DNA of 64,000 bases from Ipomoea triloba (Eukaryota; Streptophyta; Magnoliopsida; Solanales; Convolvulaceae), in the NCBI RefSeq assembly GCF_003576645.1, contig NC_044927.1, forward strand, positions 17,511,631 through 17,575,630. The letters are read 5' to 3'. This document shows, in pieces, positions 32,966 to 44,872 of this stretch. A program made the position numbers and the translations under genes. Each line of letters starts with the position of its first letter. Positions within the stretch are counted from its first letter, which is position 1. Under the pieces are notes generated by a model, which was not told the DNA's origin, did no database searches, and saw only the letters and a list, made by a program, of their open reading frames with translations.

Positions 32966-33376
32966 ATGCCATCTAGTGTAGGCTCGTGTAGCCCGGCGAA
33001 CCCCCAGGATTCGTCGGAGTACACATGCCTAGGGATGGGCTACGAGGTGTATATACCGTGGATGACGGGTGTCGACCCTTACGCACCTAGCTATGCTCTT
33101 GTGGCTCCAGATAGCTCACCTGCAGTAGATAGTTTTTCCATTTCCGATGGTCCTGATGTTCAAGCCAATTTTTGTTTTTACCCCATAGAAAGCTTGGAGG
33201 GAAGTGATCCTCTAGAGTTTGTTGCTCATTACCCTCACCCTTGTGACTCGAGTCCTCCAGAATTTTGGGATGAATGGTCTATGATGAACATCACATCTCG
33301 CTTCCTAGACCATATCACTTGGTTTGAAAGGGAGTGGCATCTAGTGTGGGGAATGTTTACGGGCCCGGTATACTAA
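32966..33376 (+). other. 136-codon ORF inside the 5' LTR
   Basis: ATG follows a cataacag sequence that could act as a splice acceptor. The frame encodes MPSSVGSCSPANPQDSSEY, an acidic, Pro/Ser-rich middle and DHITWFEREWHLVWGMF, ending in TAA. The 3' LTR is cut 21 bases after this ATG, so there is no paired copy. The solo LTR at 28953-31570 has related flanking sequence but no matching ORF. I recognise no domain. It may be a chance ORF. Confidence 0.3.
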
Positions 33377-33739
33377 CAGATCGAGTAGGTGGTATACCTC
33401 GGAAAAACCTTTGGGAACTTTATCTTTTGTGTAAATATTTTTTTTGTAACCTTAGCGGTTTATGAGCTGGGTTAGTAGGATTGTGATCAATCCGAACTTG
33501 TCTTTTGGCCCACCGGGCACATCCTTGTATATATAGGTAGATATGTATATGACTGGTTAACTAAGCCCTTTTTGGCTCAAATGTAGACATATGACTATGT
33601 TGGGTGATAGTTGTTGTGAAGCGTTTCCATTTAGCCTGTGCACTTAGAGTTGAGTTTGTCAAAGAGGTGATAGAATTCACTCTAGGTGTGGCGGTAACTA
33701 CTCCGGCTGTACGGTAAGCCGAGTCGGGGTGTTACAAGT

Positions 33740-33751
33740 TGGTATCAGAGC
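33740..33751 (+). other. Primer binding site (initiator tRNA-Met)
   Basis: TGGTATCAGAGC lies 3 bp after the LTR end GTTACA, the usual plant retrotransposon primer site. Confidence 0.9.
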
Positions 33752-34261
33752 GAAGTTCGAATCTTTGGAGGTTAGATTGGAGCCTAGGCTGTGAAATTTT
33801 TGTAGGCTATGAAATCTTTGTAAGTTGTGAAATCTTTGTTATGAGCCTTAGTTTCGAGTCAGCCTAAGTTTGTTAAGACTGACCTAAGTCGCTACTTCAG
33901 CTGAGTTAAGCATGAGCTTCTGGAACAGAGCGGGAACTAAGGTCAGGCAACAGCAAAAAGGGGGTACCTCATCCTTACCTTACAGAATCTCTTGATCCTG
34001 GTTGTTAAATACTTTGATCAGTACTTGTGCATTTTTATACGTGCTAATCATTGCTTATGATTGCTGTGAATAAGCTTGATAGTATAATGTATTACTAATT
34101 GTTATGCTATAATTGAGACACTGGCTTGGTGGGTATAACAAAGTAAATATTGGAAATGGCTATTTAGAACTTGAGTAGCTGCTATACTAACTGCGTAGCT
34201 AGCTAACTTCTTAAGAACTTTTATACTTCGAACGTTAATACGAAACTATCGTCTAGTGAAA

Positions 34262-35278
34262 ATGCCACCTAGACGAGGCGTAGCTGTTGGTGATGGCCAA
34301 GACATCTCAGCGATGGATCGCATGGCCCCGGCAATGGAACAAATGGCTGAGTTCATGATGGCTCAGCAAGCCCAGAACCAAAATCAAGGGCAACCGCAAG
34401 TTGACTTTGCTAAAGCTGTAGCAAGTAGACAGCCACCGTATTATGCGGGAGAAAAAGATCCAGTAATCTTGGAAGAGTGGATCCGAACTTTTGATAAACT
34501 GCTTAACGCAGTCAATTGTCCTGCGAATCAGCGAGTATCCTCTATAGTTTATTACCTGACGAAAGCCGCAGACAATTGGTGGGCAACAGTTGGACCCGAT
34601 CTTCTACAAGACCCCGACTTTGGCTGGGAAGAATTCAAAGAAGAATTAAGAGGACAATTCTACAAGGAACGAATCAAAGGAATCAAGTGCGAGGAATTCC
34701 TACGATTGAAGCAAAAAGGAGCGACCGTCCAAGACTACTATGACCAGTACGTGGAGCTGATGAGGTTTGCTCAAGACATTGTGCCTGACGAGGCAAGTAA
34801 GGCAAGGAGATTCGTTCGTGGACTGGACTGGGACGTGAGAAGGGCAATTGCACCATTCATGTGCTCTACTCTTAAGGAAGCGTACGATAGGGCATCAGAT
34901 CATTATCAAGTGTATTTAGACCAACAAGAAGTCTACAGCAGAAACAAAAGAAAAGCTGATGATAAGCAGGGGAAATTCAGGTCGAAAAATAAGAAATCTA
35001 ACCAGGGTGAATCTAACCCAAAGCAAGGAGAGAAAAGGGGAGGAACAAATCAGGAGAAACGTTTTGTTTGCCGGAGATGTGGGAGGGACCATTCCGAGGA
35101 AAATTGTCAAGGCATAAAGATTAAGTGCTTCAAGTGTGGTCTCACAGGACATAAGTACTATGAGTGCCAAACCAGGGTAGAAAATTTCCGGGACCACTCG
35201 CAGAATACAAGTCAAGGAGGAGGATTTATTGGAAGCTACGTGGGAGTTGGAGGACGTTATGATGGAACGTTATCCTGA
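34262..35278 (+). CDS. Ty3/gypsy Gag, intact 338-codon frame
   Basis: The protein starts MPPRRGVAVGDG, has a Gln/Asn/Met-rich segment, then the retrotransposon gag (capsid) domain with PPYYAGEKDPVILEEWIRTF, NWWATVGPDLL and EEFKEELRGQFY, then ARRFVRGLDWDVRRAI, a Lys-rich basic linker, and two cysteine knuckles: CRRCGRDHSEENC and CFKCGLTGHKYYEC (the second a standard CX2CX4HX4C). The ATG at 34262 is chosen; an in-frame GTG two codons upstream is not a eukaryotic start. It would assemble particles and bind RNA, but it ends in TGA with no pol behind it, so the element would depend on another element's enzymes. No internal stop. Confidence 0.85.
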   Translation: MPPRRGVAVGDGQDISAMDRMAPAMEQMAEFMMAQQAQNQNQGQPQVDFAKAVASRQPPYYAGEKDPVILEEWIRTFDKLLNAVNCPANQRVSSIVYYLTKAADNWWATVGPDLLQDPDFGWEEFKEELRGQFYKERIKGIKCEEFLRLKQKGATVQDYYDQYVELMRFAQDIVPDEASKARRFVRGLDWDVRRAIAPFMCSTLKEAYDRASDHYQVYLDQQEVYSRNKRKADDKQGKFRSKNKKSNQGESNPKQGEKRGGTNQEKRFVCRRCGRDHSEENCQGIKIKCFKCGLTGHKYYECQTRVENFRDHSQNTSQGGGFIGSYVGVGGRYDGTLS

Positions 35279-35459
35279 ACTGTTTAACTCAGGTGTGTAA
35301 AGTCGATCTACTCATTACGTACCTAGGTTAATTTGGGCTTTAGATTAGGCGTACTAAGTGTCGTTATGTGGAAAAGGAAGTAAGTAGTGGACTACCTTAA
35401 AACCTTAAGATGCTAGGAATGAAATTTCGAGGACGAAACCATTCTTAAGGAGGGTAGAC
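35279..35459 (+). other. Tail of the gag-only element with polypurine tract
   Basis: It carries the sequence that normally ends plant gypsy elements (gaaatttcgaggacgaaacc), then aaggagggtagac directly before the LTR start. The pol deletion therefore lies between the gag stop and this motif. Confidence 0.75.
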
Positions 35460-37850
35460 TGTAACACTCTACTCGTTCCAATAAGCCTAGAGTTCGAAAA
35501 AAAATTTATTTTATTCTAAGGCATTGACATACATGAGTTATGATCTACAGATATTTCAAAATGATTTTTACTAGTTAGAATAGTCGTTAATAAGCTGCGA
35601 ACATGCGTGCCGGTCACGAACCGTAACATTTTTAGGAACATGCGTTCAGTTCAGATTGCCCTAGGAAGTGGACTGTATGCACTATACCATTAACCATGAA
35701 CTTCCTACTCAGTTAAGTTGAAATTAGATTAACCGATAAGAGTGAAAATTTATTTCGACCTTAGCATCGCCGTATTTCGCGATGTACCGAACATTGTCCG
35801 ATTTTAGAATTTAAGGTTAGGATCGAGCTCAGAATAATTTTAGTTTCGAAAACATTCCTAACTAAAATATTTTCTACTGTAATTATATATGTTTTAACCC
35901 ATAACTGGCAAGCCAAAGATATTTTCCAAGATTCACCACAAGAATGTTACAAGTGTCACTTTAACTCACAACAAATCATTATTCAATTAATTAAAGAATA
36001 GAATTTTGTGGATTGATCTCCCATTTACCCCATTGGCCGAAATAAACAAGAGAGGAGAGAGAGAGTATTAGTCTTCATCTTCTTCCTTGAAGCTCAAGAA
36101 TCCATAGCCAAATTCTCTTCACAAGTTCTTCAATACTCGGTAAAACTTTAATTTTATTCGGTTAAAGGCTTTATTTTCATCCTTAGATCCTAATTCTAGG
36201 TAGAAATCTCTTAAATATGTTGTTATGGTGTTGAATTTTCCTAGGGTTTCTAGGTGAACATTTGGGGAAAATAATTCAAGAACGTTTCTAAGGAGACGTA
36301 AATCGCTTTTGAGGTAAGGGATTCCTTAAGTTGGATAAGGTTACTTGAAATTAAATAATTGATAGTTGAAATTAAGAATTCTATGTTGAAATTTAATTGT
36401 GGATGTTAGTAGGAAATATAAACATATATGCTATGTAAAGATCATATTTTGTAAACAAGTACATATAATCGTGATATGAGTATACCGGGTATAATATACA
36501 TATATATATATTTTTCGAAAATATATATATTATATATATATATATATATAGTGATGTCGTGTGTGTGTGTTGTGTGTACTGCATATATGTTAAATATATA
36601 TCTAGCATGAATATACATATATAGTATGTGTGTGATTGTGCATAGATATAAACATATGTATGATTTATATATCATATATAGTACATGTACCGTATGAATA
36701 TATGTATAAGTAATATGAGAGGTTATATGTTATATATACATATGTATATGTTGTATGTCATGAACATGTGAAATGTGACATTGACAAGGTTATGATAGTT
36801 ATACTTAATCACCTCGGTGAATGGTAATTAGTATACTATCAAAGTGTTTGAAAAGGAAAAGGAAACTTTTGGACTTGGTAAAGGAGGTGGATTGATTTCA
36901 AGTATGAGGCTTGAATATGAAGTATATCCAAAAATGTCTTTTTGTTCAAGGAAAGAAAGAATGTTTTGAAAACCTTAGTTTCTGAGTAAGTTGAGGAGGA
37001 CCTTGATTGACCTACGGGTGGCTTTAAGTGCCCTTGCCCAATGGTTGTTATGGTGTATGATCATCCATACTGTGGGCGAAGTCTATTCGCCGAGTACTAT
37101 ATAACTCGTTAGGATGACGTATTCCTGCGGGGGTGTGCACACTTATAGTTACTCTATGAAGTCCGGGTAGGTGTCGTTTTTATGGACCTAGTAGGGCCAG
37201 CTAGGAATCATTCTAACGAACCTTACGTCCAGGGGGTCAGTATTAGACCGGGGGATAACCACTGAACCCGAGTTCGATGATCCAAGTGGTCAGAGAGGGA
37301 GTTAAGCAGAATACTCCAAAGGCCTCACGCTTTCGAAGAAGAAACTAAGTGGACTTTTGATATGAGAATGCAAAGAAATTAAGTGGACTTTTGATATGAG
37401 AATGTGCTTTCTACAAAGAAACTAAGTGGACTTTTGATATGAGAATGTGCTTTCTACAAAGAAACTAAGTGGACTTTTGATATGAGAATGTAGTTAATCT
37501 GTAGCTACGATGAAAGGAGATGTGATGAAAGTTTAAGCACCAAGGGAAGTTGGTGAGCCCTCGCTGAGGCGAAAGTTGGTGGAAAGTTCCTTGTGAGGAA
37601 AATTTCAAATAATCTGATTGAAATCAAAATGTAAAATCCATGATTTTTCACTATTTGTTGATTTGCTTGATAATTGTTATAACTTGTTGCAGGTAGAGTC
37701 TCAGCCTATGAGCTAAGTATTAAAGTATTCAAATATCTATTTTCTAAAACCTTTATTTAGTTTTGGGTGACCTATGAATCTCCTTACTTAGCCGTCGTGC
37801 TAACTACACTTCATTGTGTTTAATAACAGATGCCATCTAGTGTAGGCTCG
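35460..37850 (+). repeat. 3' LTR, right end missing
   Basis: It starts TGTAACACTC after the polypurine tract. Internal (TA)n-rich DNA lies at 36495-36550. The copy ends at 37850 in gtgtaggctcg, where the 5' copy continues, and joins unrelated Tat-like gag sequence. Confidence 0.85.
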
Positions 37851-38109
37851 TTCATGCTTTAGTTTCTTCAAAAACTATGGTTCAAACCTATATACAACCC
37901 CTCTTCATCTACATGGTTCTATCTCCTAAAGATTACGTTGATGATTAGTTTCTTTCTTCTATCTGCTACCCCTATATTCTATTTCACCCCTTTTCTTCAA
38001 GGGGAGCCAATTGGAGTTTTTTTACCTCCTTCCTTCCATGTATTACTCTTCACCACCTTATGCCAATCAATGAAGTATTTTTAGCTCCCTAGATTGTAGG
38101 AGGAGCTTG
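37851..38109 (-). pseudogene. Tat-like gag remnant, downstream part
   Basis: Across the copia insertion the minus-strand frame of 46098-46330 continues here for a few codons (LLLQSRELKILH type) before a stop. The rest is non-coding. It is recognisable only through that join. Confidence 0.35.
38105..38109. repeat. Target duplication of the copia element, left copy
   Basis: GCTTG; repeated at 46098-46102. Confidence 0.9.
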
Positions 38110-38595
38110 TGTTGTATTTTCGACGAACTGGAATGAAAACAATGTCGGACGAAAGTCCTTTTGATATAGGCTGGATTTGAACAGTAAAATGTAGGATAAT
38201 TCTGTGACGTGTTGAACACAACACTGCCTTAAAAGCTTTATACGACCAAGGTATCGTAAGCTCTCGACAAGCAAACACAGAATATTGAACCAAAAGAATT
38301 ATGCTTAGACTTGGAGTGAGTAACAAAGCAGAAGAAGAAGAAGAAGAAGAAGAAGAAGAAGAAGAAGATATATTTGTTCGTGTTCTTTCTAAACTGGAGG
38401 AGTTACTATTTATTGTAATGAACATAGCAACTCCTCCAATTACCAGCCACAAAATGTGCGTAAGAATATCAAAGTGAATGGGGTATTGGACACGTTGCAT
38501 CACATGAAGCTTCATGGTGATCACAAGGTGATCCACTTAATTAGGAGGTAATTATGGTGGAGACTAAGAGCCTTTTGCTTTACTATTACCCAACA
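38110..38595 (-). repeat. 3' LTR of the copia element
   Basis: 486 bp with an (AAG)n tract at about 38331-38367. On the minus strand the polypurine tract TGTGCGGGGGA ends right at 38596. Confidence 0.92.
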
Positions 38596-39003
38596 TCCCC
38601 CGCACAGTTAAGAAGAAAGGCGATAATAGAAGAATGTCTGAGCAAAGCACGAGAGCTAATTTTAATATCAGTGCCAATGGCTTGAACTGACACGTGAAAC
38701 CACTGAGTAATTTCCTTCCTTGAGAGTGAGATGATTCTTGAACTCTCAGATCAGTAAAATTTTGAACTCAAGTGTTCACTTCAACTCTAATTTTGAAGGT
38801 TCTGCACAGTTAAATTCTTGACTTATTCATAAACCCATGTTGTGTCTATCTCTATATAGACTTTTACTTTGTCAGGTCTATCTCAACATAGACCACCCAC
38901 AGAGGGCTACAGAGTAAGTCATGGTTACTTGGTACCACAACTTTTAGTGTAAGTCTTTCCATGACTTCGTTTGACCACCGAAGTGGGATCCATCATGAAT
39001 TTC
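38596..39003 (-). other. Non-coding stretch between RNase H end and 3' LTR
   Basis: It holds the polypurine tract at 38596-38606 and no ORF. Confidence 0.7.
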
Positions 39004-39564
39004 TTACCTCATTGGTTTTAAGCCCATCTCCCTTGATGTTTCAAGGATGGCTTTCCGATTTAAGCCTTTTGTGAGAGGATCTGCAATATTCCTCTCAGAT
39101 CTCACAAATTCCATTGTGATAACCCCGTTTAATAGTAACTGCCTTACAGACTCATGTTTGACTCTTATGTGTCTTCTCTTCCCATTATAGACACTATTTT
39201 TTGCAACACAAATGGTAGTTTGGGAATCACAATGTATAGGTACAGCAGGTGTTGGACACCCCCACAATGGCACGTCTACCAACAAGTTTCTTAGCCACTG
39301 AACCTCTTGGCTAGCTAGATCTAGGGCTATGAACTCTGCTTCCATAGTTGATCTAGCTATACACGACTGCTTAGTCGATTTCCACTATATAGCAGCACCA
39401 CACATAGTGAACACATATCCACTTGTTGAGCTGGCATCTTCACTGTCATTTACCCAGTTTAAATTTGCATCACAAAACCCTTCCATCACTGTTGGGAATC
39501 CTGAATAGTCAAGTCCCCAGTCTATAGTACCCCTTACGTACCTTAGCACTCGTTTCAGTGCACT
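39004..39564 (-). pseudogene. RNase H domain of the copia element
   Basis: Frame 39004-39345 encodes MEAEFIALDLASQEVQWLRN, IHCDSQTTICVAKN, RRHIRVKHESVRQLL and NIADPLTKGL: the copia RNase H with catalytic Glu and Asp residues, ending in TAA. Upstream codons (FCDANLNWVNDSEDASSTSG) are in reading order but interrupted by stops near 39384 and 39565, so the RT/RNase H join is broken. Confidence 0.88.
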
Positions 39565-40050
39565 CTAGTGGGAACTACTCGGGTTGTGTGTATATCGACT
39601 GAGCTTGTTCACTGCAAATGCAATATCGGGCCTAGTATAGTTTATCAAGAACATTAAACTCCCAATTATTTTTGCATATTCTTCTTGAGACACACTCTCT
39701 CCCATAACTTTTGATAATTTGACACTTGGATCATAAGGGGTTTTAGCCGGAGTTACCTCAAAGTTGTTGAATTTCTTTAACAGCTTCTCTGTATAGTGAC
39801 TTTGTGACAAAAGGTAACCTTTGTCGGTTTTGAGTACTTTTACTCCGAGTATAACATCGGCTTCACCCAGATCCTTCATGTCAAATTTAGCACATAGGAC
39901 CCTTTTGGTCTCATTAATAGCTTCTATGTTTGAACTAAATATCAGCATGTCATCTACATACAGGCATATAATCACAACATTTGACTCAATCTCTTTGGTA
40001 TACAAGCATGCATCTGACCGGTTAGTAGTGTAACCCAGTTCTATTATTGT
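39565..40050 (-). pseudogene. RT C-terminal half of the copia element
   Basis: Frame 39565-40005 carries the active-site box CLYVDDMLIFSSN and FDMKDLGEADVILGVKV, followed by SLMFLINYTRPDIAFAVN. It is separated from the N-terminal half by a stop after YEKFH at 40051 and a short broken stretch. Confidence 0.9.
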
Positions 40051-41978
40051 TTAATGAAACTTTTCATACCACTGTTTTGGTGCTTTTTTTAAACCATATA
40101 GAGATTTTTTGAGTCTGCATACCTTTTCTTCCTGACCTGGAGCAACACATCCATGAGGTTGTTCCATGTAGATCTCTTCTTCTAGATCACCGTTCAGGAA
40201 TGCCGTTTTCACATCCATTTGATGAACTATCAACCTGTGCATGGATGCTAAAGCAAACAAAATACGAATAGTTGAGATTTTTGTTACAGGTGAATATGTG
40301 TAAAAGTAATCTTCACCAAATCTCTGGGTATAGCCTTTGGCTACTAGCTTGGCTTTAAATCTCTCTATGGACCCATCTGGTCTCAGTTTCCTTTTGAAGA
40401 TCCACTTACAACCTATTGGTTTGCACCCTTTAGGTAGGTCTACCAATTCCCAGGTATGATTGGACTTGATAGAGTCCAACTCACTTTGGATTGCTTCTTT
40501 CCACAAAGTGGAATCAATTGAGCGCATAGCATCTTCAAAGGTCTTTGGCTCTTCTTCTAACACCAACTGACATACCAACTGATCACACAATTCGTTTATA
40601 TCTTTCATCTCAGTCAGATAGGTTATGAAGTCAGAGCCAAACCTTTTCTCAATTCTAGGTCTTTTGCTTCTTCTGGGCTCATCAGTTTCTTCTGCAACAC
40701 TAGGCATAGGAAGTTGAGCACGCTCATATCTTTGAATACTATTATCATATAAATTTTGAGTATTCCATAGAGGAAAGATGTGTTCAAAGAAGACAACATC
40801 TCTTGACTCACAGATTGAACGATTTTCTAAGCACATAAATCTATAGGCCGCGCTATTTTTTGCATAACCAACAAATACGGCATCTAAGGTTTTGGGCCCT
40901 AGGTTAGGCCTTTTAAAGGACGGGAGTCCCACCTTTGCCAAGCACCCCCACACTTTGAAATATTTGAGGTTAGAGGCATGCCCTTTCCACAACTCATATG
41001 GGGTTTTTTCAAACCCTTTATGGGGTACTCTATTCAGTATGTGGTTTGCAGTTAGAACAGCTTCCCCCCACAGGGAGTCAGGAGCACCTGAACTGATTAT
41101 CATTGCATTAATCATTTCTTTGAGAGTGCGGTTCTTCCTTTCAGTTATGCCATTCTGTTGGGGAGTATAAGGCGCAGTGACTTCATGGATAATGCCAGAA
41201 AACTCACACAAACATTTAAGAGATTTTACTTCATATTCTCCTCCTCTATCAGAACGAAGCCTTTTAATCTTTTTGTCTAACTGATTTTCAACTTCGGATT
41301 TGAAAACCAAAAACTTTTGTTCGGCTTCGTCTTTTGTTCTCAAAAGATAGATCTTTGTAAAACGAGAATAATCATCAATAAATGAAATATAATATCGTTT
41401 ACCTCCTCGGCTTTCAGTGCTTTTAAAATCTGCTAAATCAGAATGAATAAGTTCTAGCACAGAAGAGGTATTATGGTTCACAGAGGAGAATGATTTTCTA
41501 GCAAATTTAGCTTCAGCACATGTTTCACATTGAGCATATGATTCACTAGACAAGTTTGGTAATAAGTTCATGCTTTTCAGTCTTTTTAAGCAATTTAAAC
41601 CAACATGTCCTAGTCTACCATGCCAAACATTAGAGGAGACAATGATATAAGCAGAAGAGGAGACATTATTATTGTTATTCGGGCCATGCCCATTCGGGAT
41701 AGAATCGTAAATGGCCAACGGTGGACCCTCAACTGCAGGAGGATTTCTAATTACAGAGATACCTAACACAAATAGTCCTCCCCGCAGATATCCCTTCCCC
41801 AAATATTGCCCACAAAGAGTCATTATCAACCGATTAGACTCAAAAACTAACTTATTTCCAGCCTTGTTTAGCAAGGCTTCGGAGATTAAGTTTCTACGGA
41901 GGGAAGGAACATACAACACATCTCGCAACATTAACTTTTTCCCAGAATATAGCATAAGCTCAATTTTCTCTTTACCAC
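40051..41978 (-). pseudogene. Integrase and RT N-terminal half of the copia element
   Basis: One long open frame covers the pre-integrase region (VWHGRLGHVGLNCLKRLK, CETCAEAKFARKSF), the integrase core (ELIHSDLADF; FIDDYSRFTKIYLLR; RSDRGGEYEV; PQQNGITERKNRTLKEM with the D, D, E residues), a C-terminal link (RRSKRPRIEKRFG), and RT start (FKAKLVAKGYTQRFGEDY; QMDVKTAFLNGDLEEEIYM). The first ten or so codons of the nominal frame (up to 42006) come from the solo LTR. A stop at 40051 ends it before the YVDD box. Upstream it is cut from protease by the solo LTR. Confidence 0.92.
41974..41978. repeat. Target duplication of the nested solo LTR, left copy
   Basis: ACCAC; repeated at 44423-44427. Confidence 0.88.
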
Positions 41979-44422
41979 TGTGACACCCCAACTTTTCACA
42001 AGCCAAGATAGCTAAACTTTAACACAAAAGCTGTCTATCTCAACTATAAAACATAACATAGCGAAAGCGAATTATAACCTAAGGGGTGTCATGCCACATC
42101 TAGGTAAGAAAACACGGCCTAGATGCACAGGCTAACCAAAAACTGAAACCAAATAGTATATAAATCCTCAAACATGTCCAAAAGATCCAAGATCTAAAAC
42201 AAGAGTATGTAGAATCTCATATGTAGAATCTCATATTGGCACACAGGCCCAAAACATAAGTCTAAAACATAACAACCTAGTCTAAGCTGCCTCATACGGA
42301 TATATCTCTATCGCGCTCACGCTTAGACTTATTGCATACCTGGAAAACATACAAGAAACCATTAGCAAAAGACTGCTAAGCAACCACCATTCACACCCGC
42401 AAGGAAGTATAGATATATAGTAAGTTTGTAAATAGGTTTACACACCCATATAGAATATATACACCAACGAACTATCGATATTTAAAATCGGATACTCAAC
42501 AACAACAAGCTGAAAGAATATATAAACCAAGACTTCTCAACAATACCAATATCCAACCGAATCACAAACTCAACCAAATACTCATAAGAAACAACCAAAC
42601 TGCAATATATCAAAGAATAACCAATAATCAACAAGGTACACCACAACTCAAGAGTCAACAAGGAACCAAACAGACCTCAACCCAAGGATAAGCACCAAAA
42701 CCTTAACTTCCAACCCAAGTACCAACTCTCACACCAAACACCAAGCCCGAAAGTTAGAAGTTAGGTACACAGGGGTAAAAAAACCCAATCACAGGAACCG
42801 AAGTCCAATCACAGGGGTAAAAACCCAATCACAGGGACCGAAGTCCAAAGTTAGTTCCACAGTTAGTTCATCCTCAAACAGCCCAAGAGATACTCAAAGA
42901 TCCACCACTCCATATCCAACCTCAAACTCATCCCAAGAACAACCACTCAGAGTGTTCATCTCAGATATGAACACAAACCAACTCCCAGATAATATAATCA
43001 AGGATTCAACTAACCAAGAGGCTCAAAAGATGGATCAAGAGATATGAATAAATACTCCAAAAACATGGTAAATGGATCAAGAGATATGAATAAATACTCC
43101 AAAAACATGGTAAAATACCCAACAGAATATTCCAACAAAATCCAGAACCAAAGGTGAAACAATCAGACAACAGATCACAAAACAACTCACTGGAAACAGA
43201 ACCAAGGATACACTAGCGGTACACCTTGGCGGAACACCCTGTGCCGCCACACTCCACCGTCCACACCAACGGTGCCTTCCAGCGGAGCACGCCGGTCCGC
43301 TGTCCTTCTCCGCACGAAGGGACGAGGCCGCCCAGCGGTGCACCACCTTCCGCCACACCCTTCCTTCATTGTTCTTGCGGACCACTTAGGCGGGACACAT
43401 TATACCGCCTAACCTTACCGCAAGAGCAACTCTAAACCACTCCCAGATCAGAATAGACAGAATACGCAATATTCATTCCAGAATACAAGAATAGGATCAG
43501 ATTACTAGATTACATCTCCCAGAAGCCAAATAAATAAGGAATCCATACCAATAAATATCCATAAACATCTATATGCAAAGGATCAAGAACACAAGTTCAT
43601 AATCCATCAAAATAACTTCACAGACAATAACAAATAGGCTAAGTAGCAAAGAATTTCTCAGGATTCCAACACACCAAATAATATCATAGATTGAGAGTGT
43701 AAAATAGATTTTGTGAGACATGATGGTTACCTCTTGAAGCACACTTCACCCAAGAACTCTTAAACCTCCTTACTAAGCTTCACCTTCACCTTGATCATCT
43801 TTTCCCCAAAAGGAAATAACATAAGAACTTGTATAAAGATTATGAAAATAACATGATGCAAGGTGTATTCCTAGAGATAAACACTTACCCAAGCTTTAGA
43901 AATCCTAAAGGAGCAATCTTGGTCTTGAATCTTGAAGGTGAAGGGGTATTGTATGTTGTAGGGTTTTTAGGAGAGTCAATGTTGAGGATGAATTGTTTGC
44001 AGGGAAAGAAAAAGGAATGGTAGGGTTGATACAAGTTCCTTTTATATTATGGGAGAAATCATTACATACATAAAATATATCACATTAGGGTAACTAGAGT
44101 AGATAATGGGCCTTTTTAAGAGAATGGGTCTTGCATGATTTAATATAATACTAGTAAGTAGGAAATTTCATCTTTCAAGAATAAATATATATATACATAT
44201 TGGGCCATTTATAAAATGCTCCATAGAAATTGTAAGGATCCAATTAAAATAAATCCCTTACAAGAATTAGATCAAGAATTGGGCCTTAGAATTAATAAAT
44301 AATTCCGGAAGGAATTATATGTATATAATTGGAAGGATTGAGCCCAAGTAAATTAAATAAAAATGCCCAGTGGAATTTAATCACCGGTCTTAAGGCTTGA
44401 ATGAAATTTACGGGGTGTTACA
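41979..44422 (-). repeat. Solo LTR of a Ty3/gypsy family nested in copia (2444 bp)
   Basis: Ends TGTGACACCCC and GGGGTGTTACA, flanked by ACCAC on both sides. Its left end resembles the reversed LTR at 28953 (a ggtgtcatgccacatctagg block corresponds to gtgtcaccgccacacctaga there), suggesting a related family in the same reversed orientation. It includes a GC-richer patch (43200-43430) and no gene I can support. Confidence 0.88.
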
Positions 44423-44427
44423 ACCAC
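44423..44427. repeat. Target duplication of the nested solo LTR, right copy
   Basis: ACCAC directly after GTGTTACA. Confidence 0.88.
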
Positions 44428-44872
44428 TTACCTCAGAAACGCTAGAATTTCCCATGAATACTTGTTCTCTTTCAGTGATCGGCTTGAACGTCTTAAACAT
44501 GCTTTTGTCGTTGCAAAAGTGGCGAGATGCTCCCGTGTCTACTACCCATTCATCTGGATTGCTAACCATGTTGACCTCAGTTATCACAGCTGCAATTACT
44601 TCAGCGTCCTCCGAGTTTTCCAGTAGGTTTGCTTGATTTTTAGGCTTAGACCCACCATCATTTGGGTTCTGTGAGGTTGCCCCTTTTCTGTAATAGCACT
44701 GAGCAGCACGATGACCTCGTTTCCAGCAAACAAAGCACTCGCCGCTTTTCCCTTTCTTCTGAATCTTGCCGTTCTTAGGGCCATTGTTGTTGTGGGATTT
44801 GACATTCTTATTCCCGCTTTTATTATTTCCACCAGATTTTGTCCTGTCAAAATAAACACTAGTTTCTACCAC
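44423..44872 (-). pseudogene. Nucleocapsid knuckle and protease of the copia element
   Basis: The frame encodes an Asn/Lys-rich basic stretch, the CCHC knuckle CFVCWKRGHRAAQC, and protease start EWVVDTGASRHFC (active-site DTGAS). The frame runs into the solo LTR at 44422, so protease and integrase are disconnected. Confidence 0.9.

Larger units (their letters stand above)
31818..33736 (+). repeat. 5' LTR, left end missing
   Basis: It shares 31818-32986 with 36698-37850 at very high identity and ends in GGTGTTACA next to the primer site. About 1.2 kb present in the 3' copy (35460-36697) is missing here; the sequence left of 31818 is hAT remnant. Confidence 0.85.
31818..37850 (+). mobile_element. 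Gag-only Ty3/gypsy element (Tekay/Del-like) with truncated LTRs
   Basis: A 5' LTR ending GGGGTGTTACA (33736) is followed by an initiator-tRNA-Met primer site, an open gag (34262-35278), a short tail with the GAAATTTCGAGGACGAAA end motif, a polypurine tract and the 3' LTR start TGTAACACTC at 35460. No protease, RT or integrase lies between gag and the 3' LTR. Positions 31818-32986 repeat at 36698-37850. The 5' LTR lacks its beginning and the 3' LTR its end, so both outer edges were lost and no target duplication can be seen. Confidence 0.85.

Noticed and set aside
43200..43430. GC-rich patch with frames in both strands as a gene fragment
   Set aside because: Lies wholly within the solo LTR at 41979-44422, no domain recognised.
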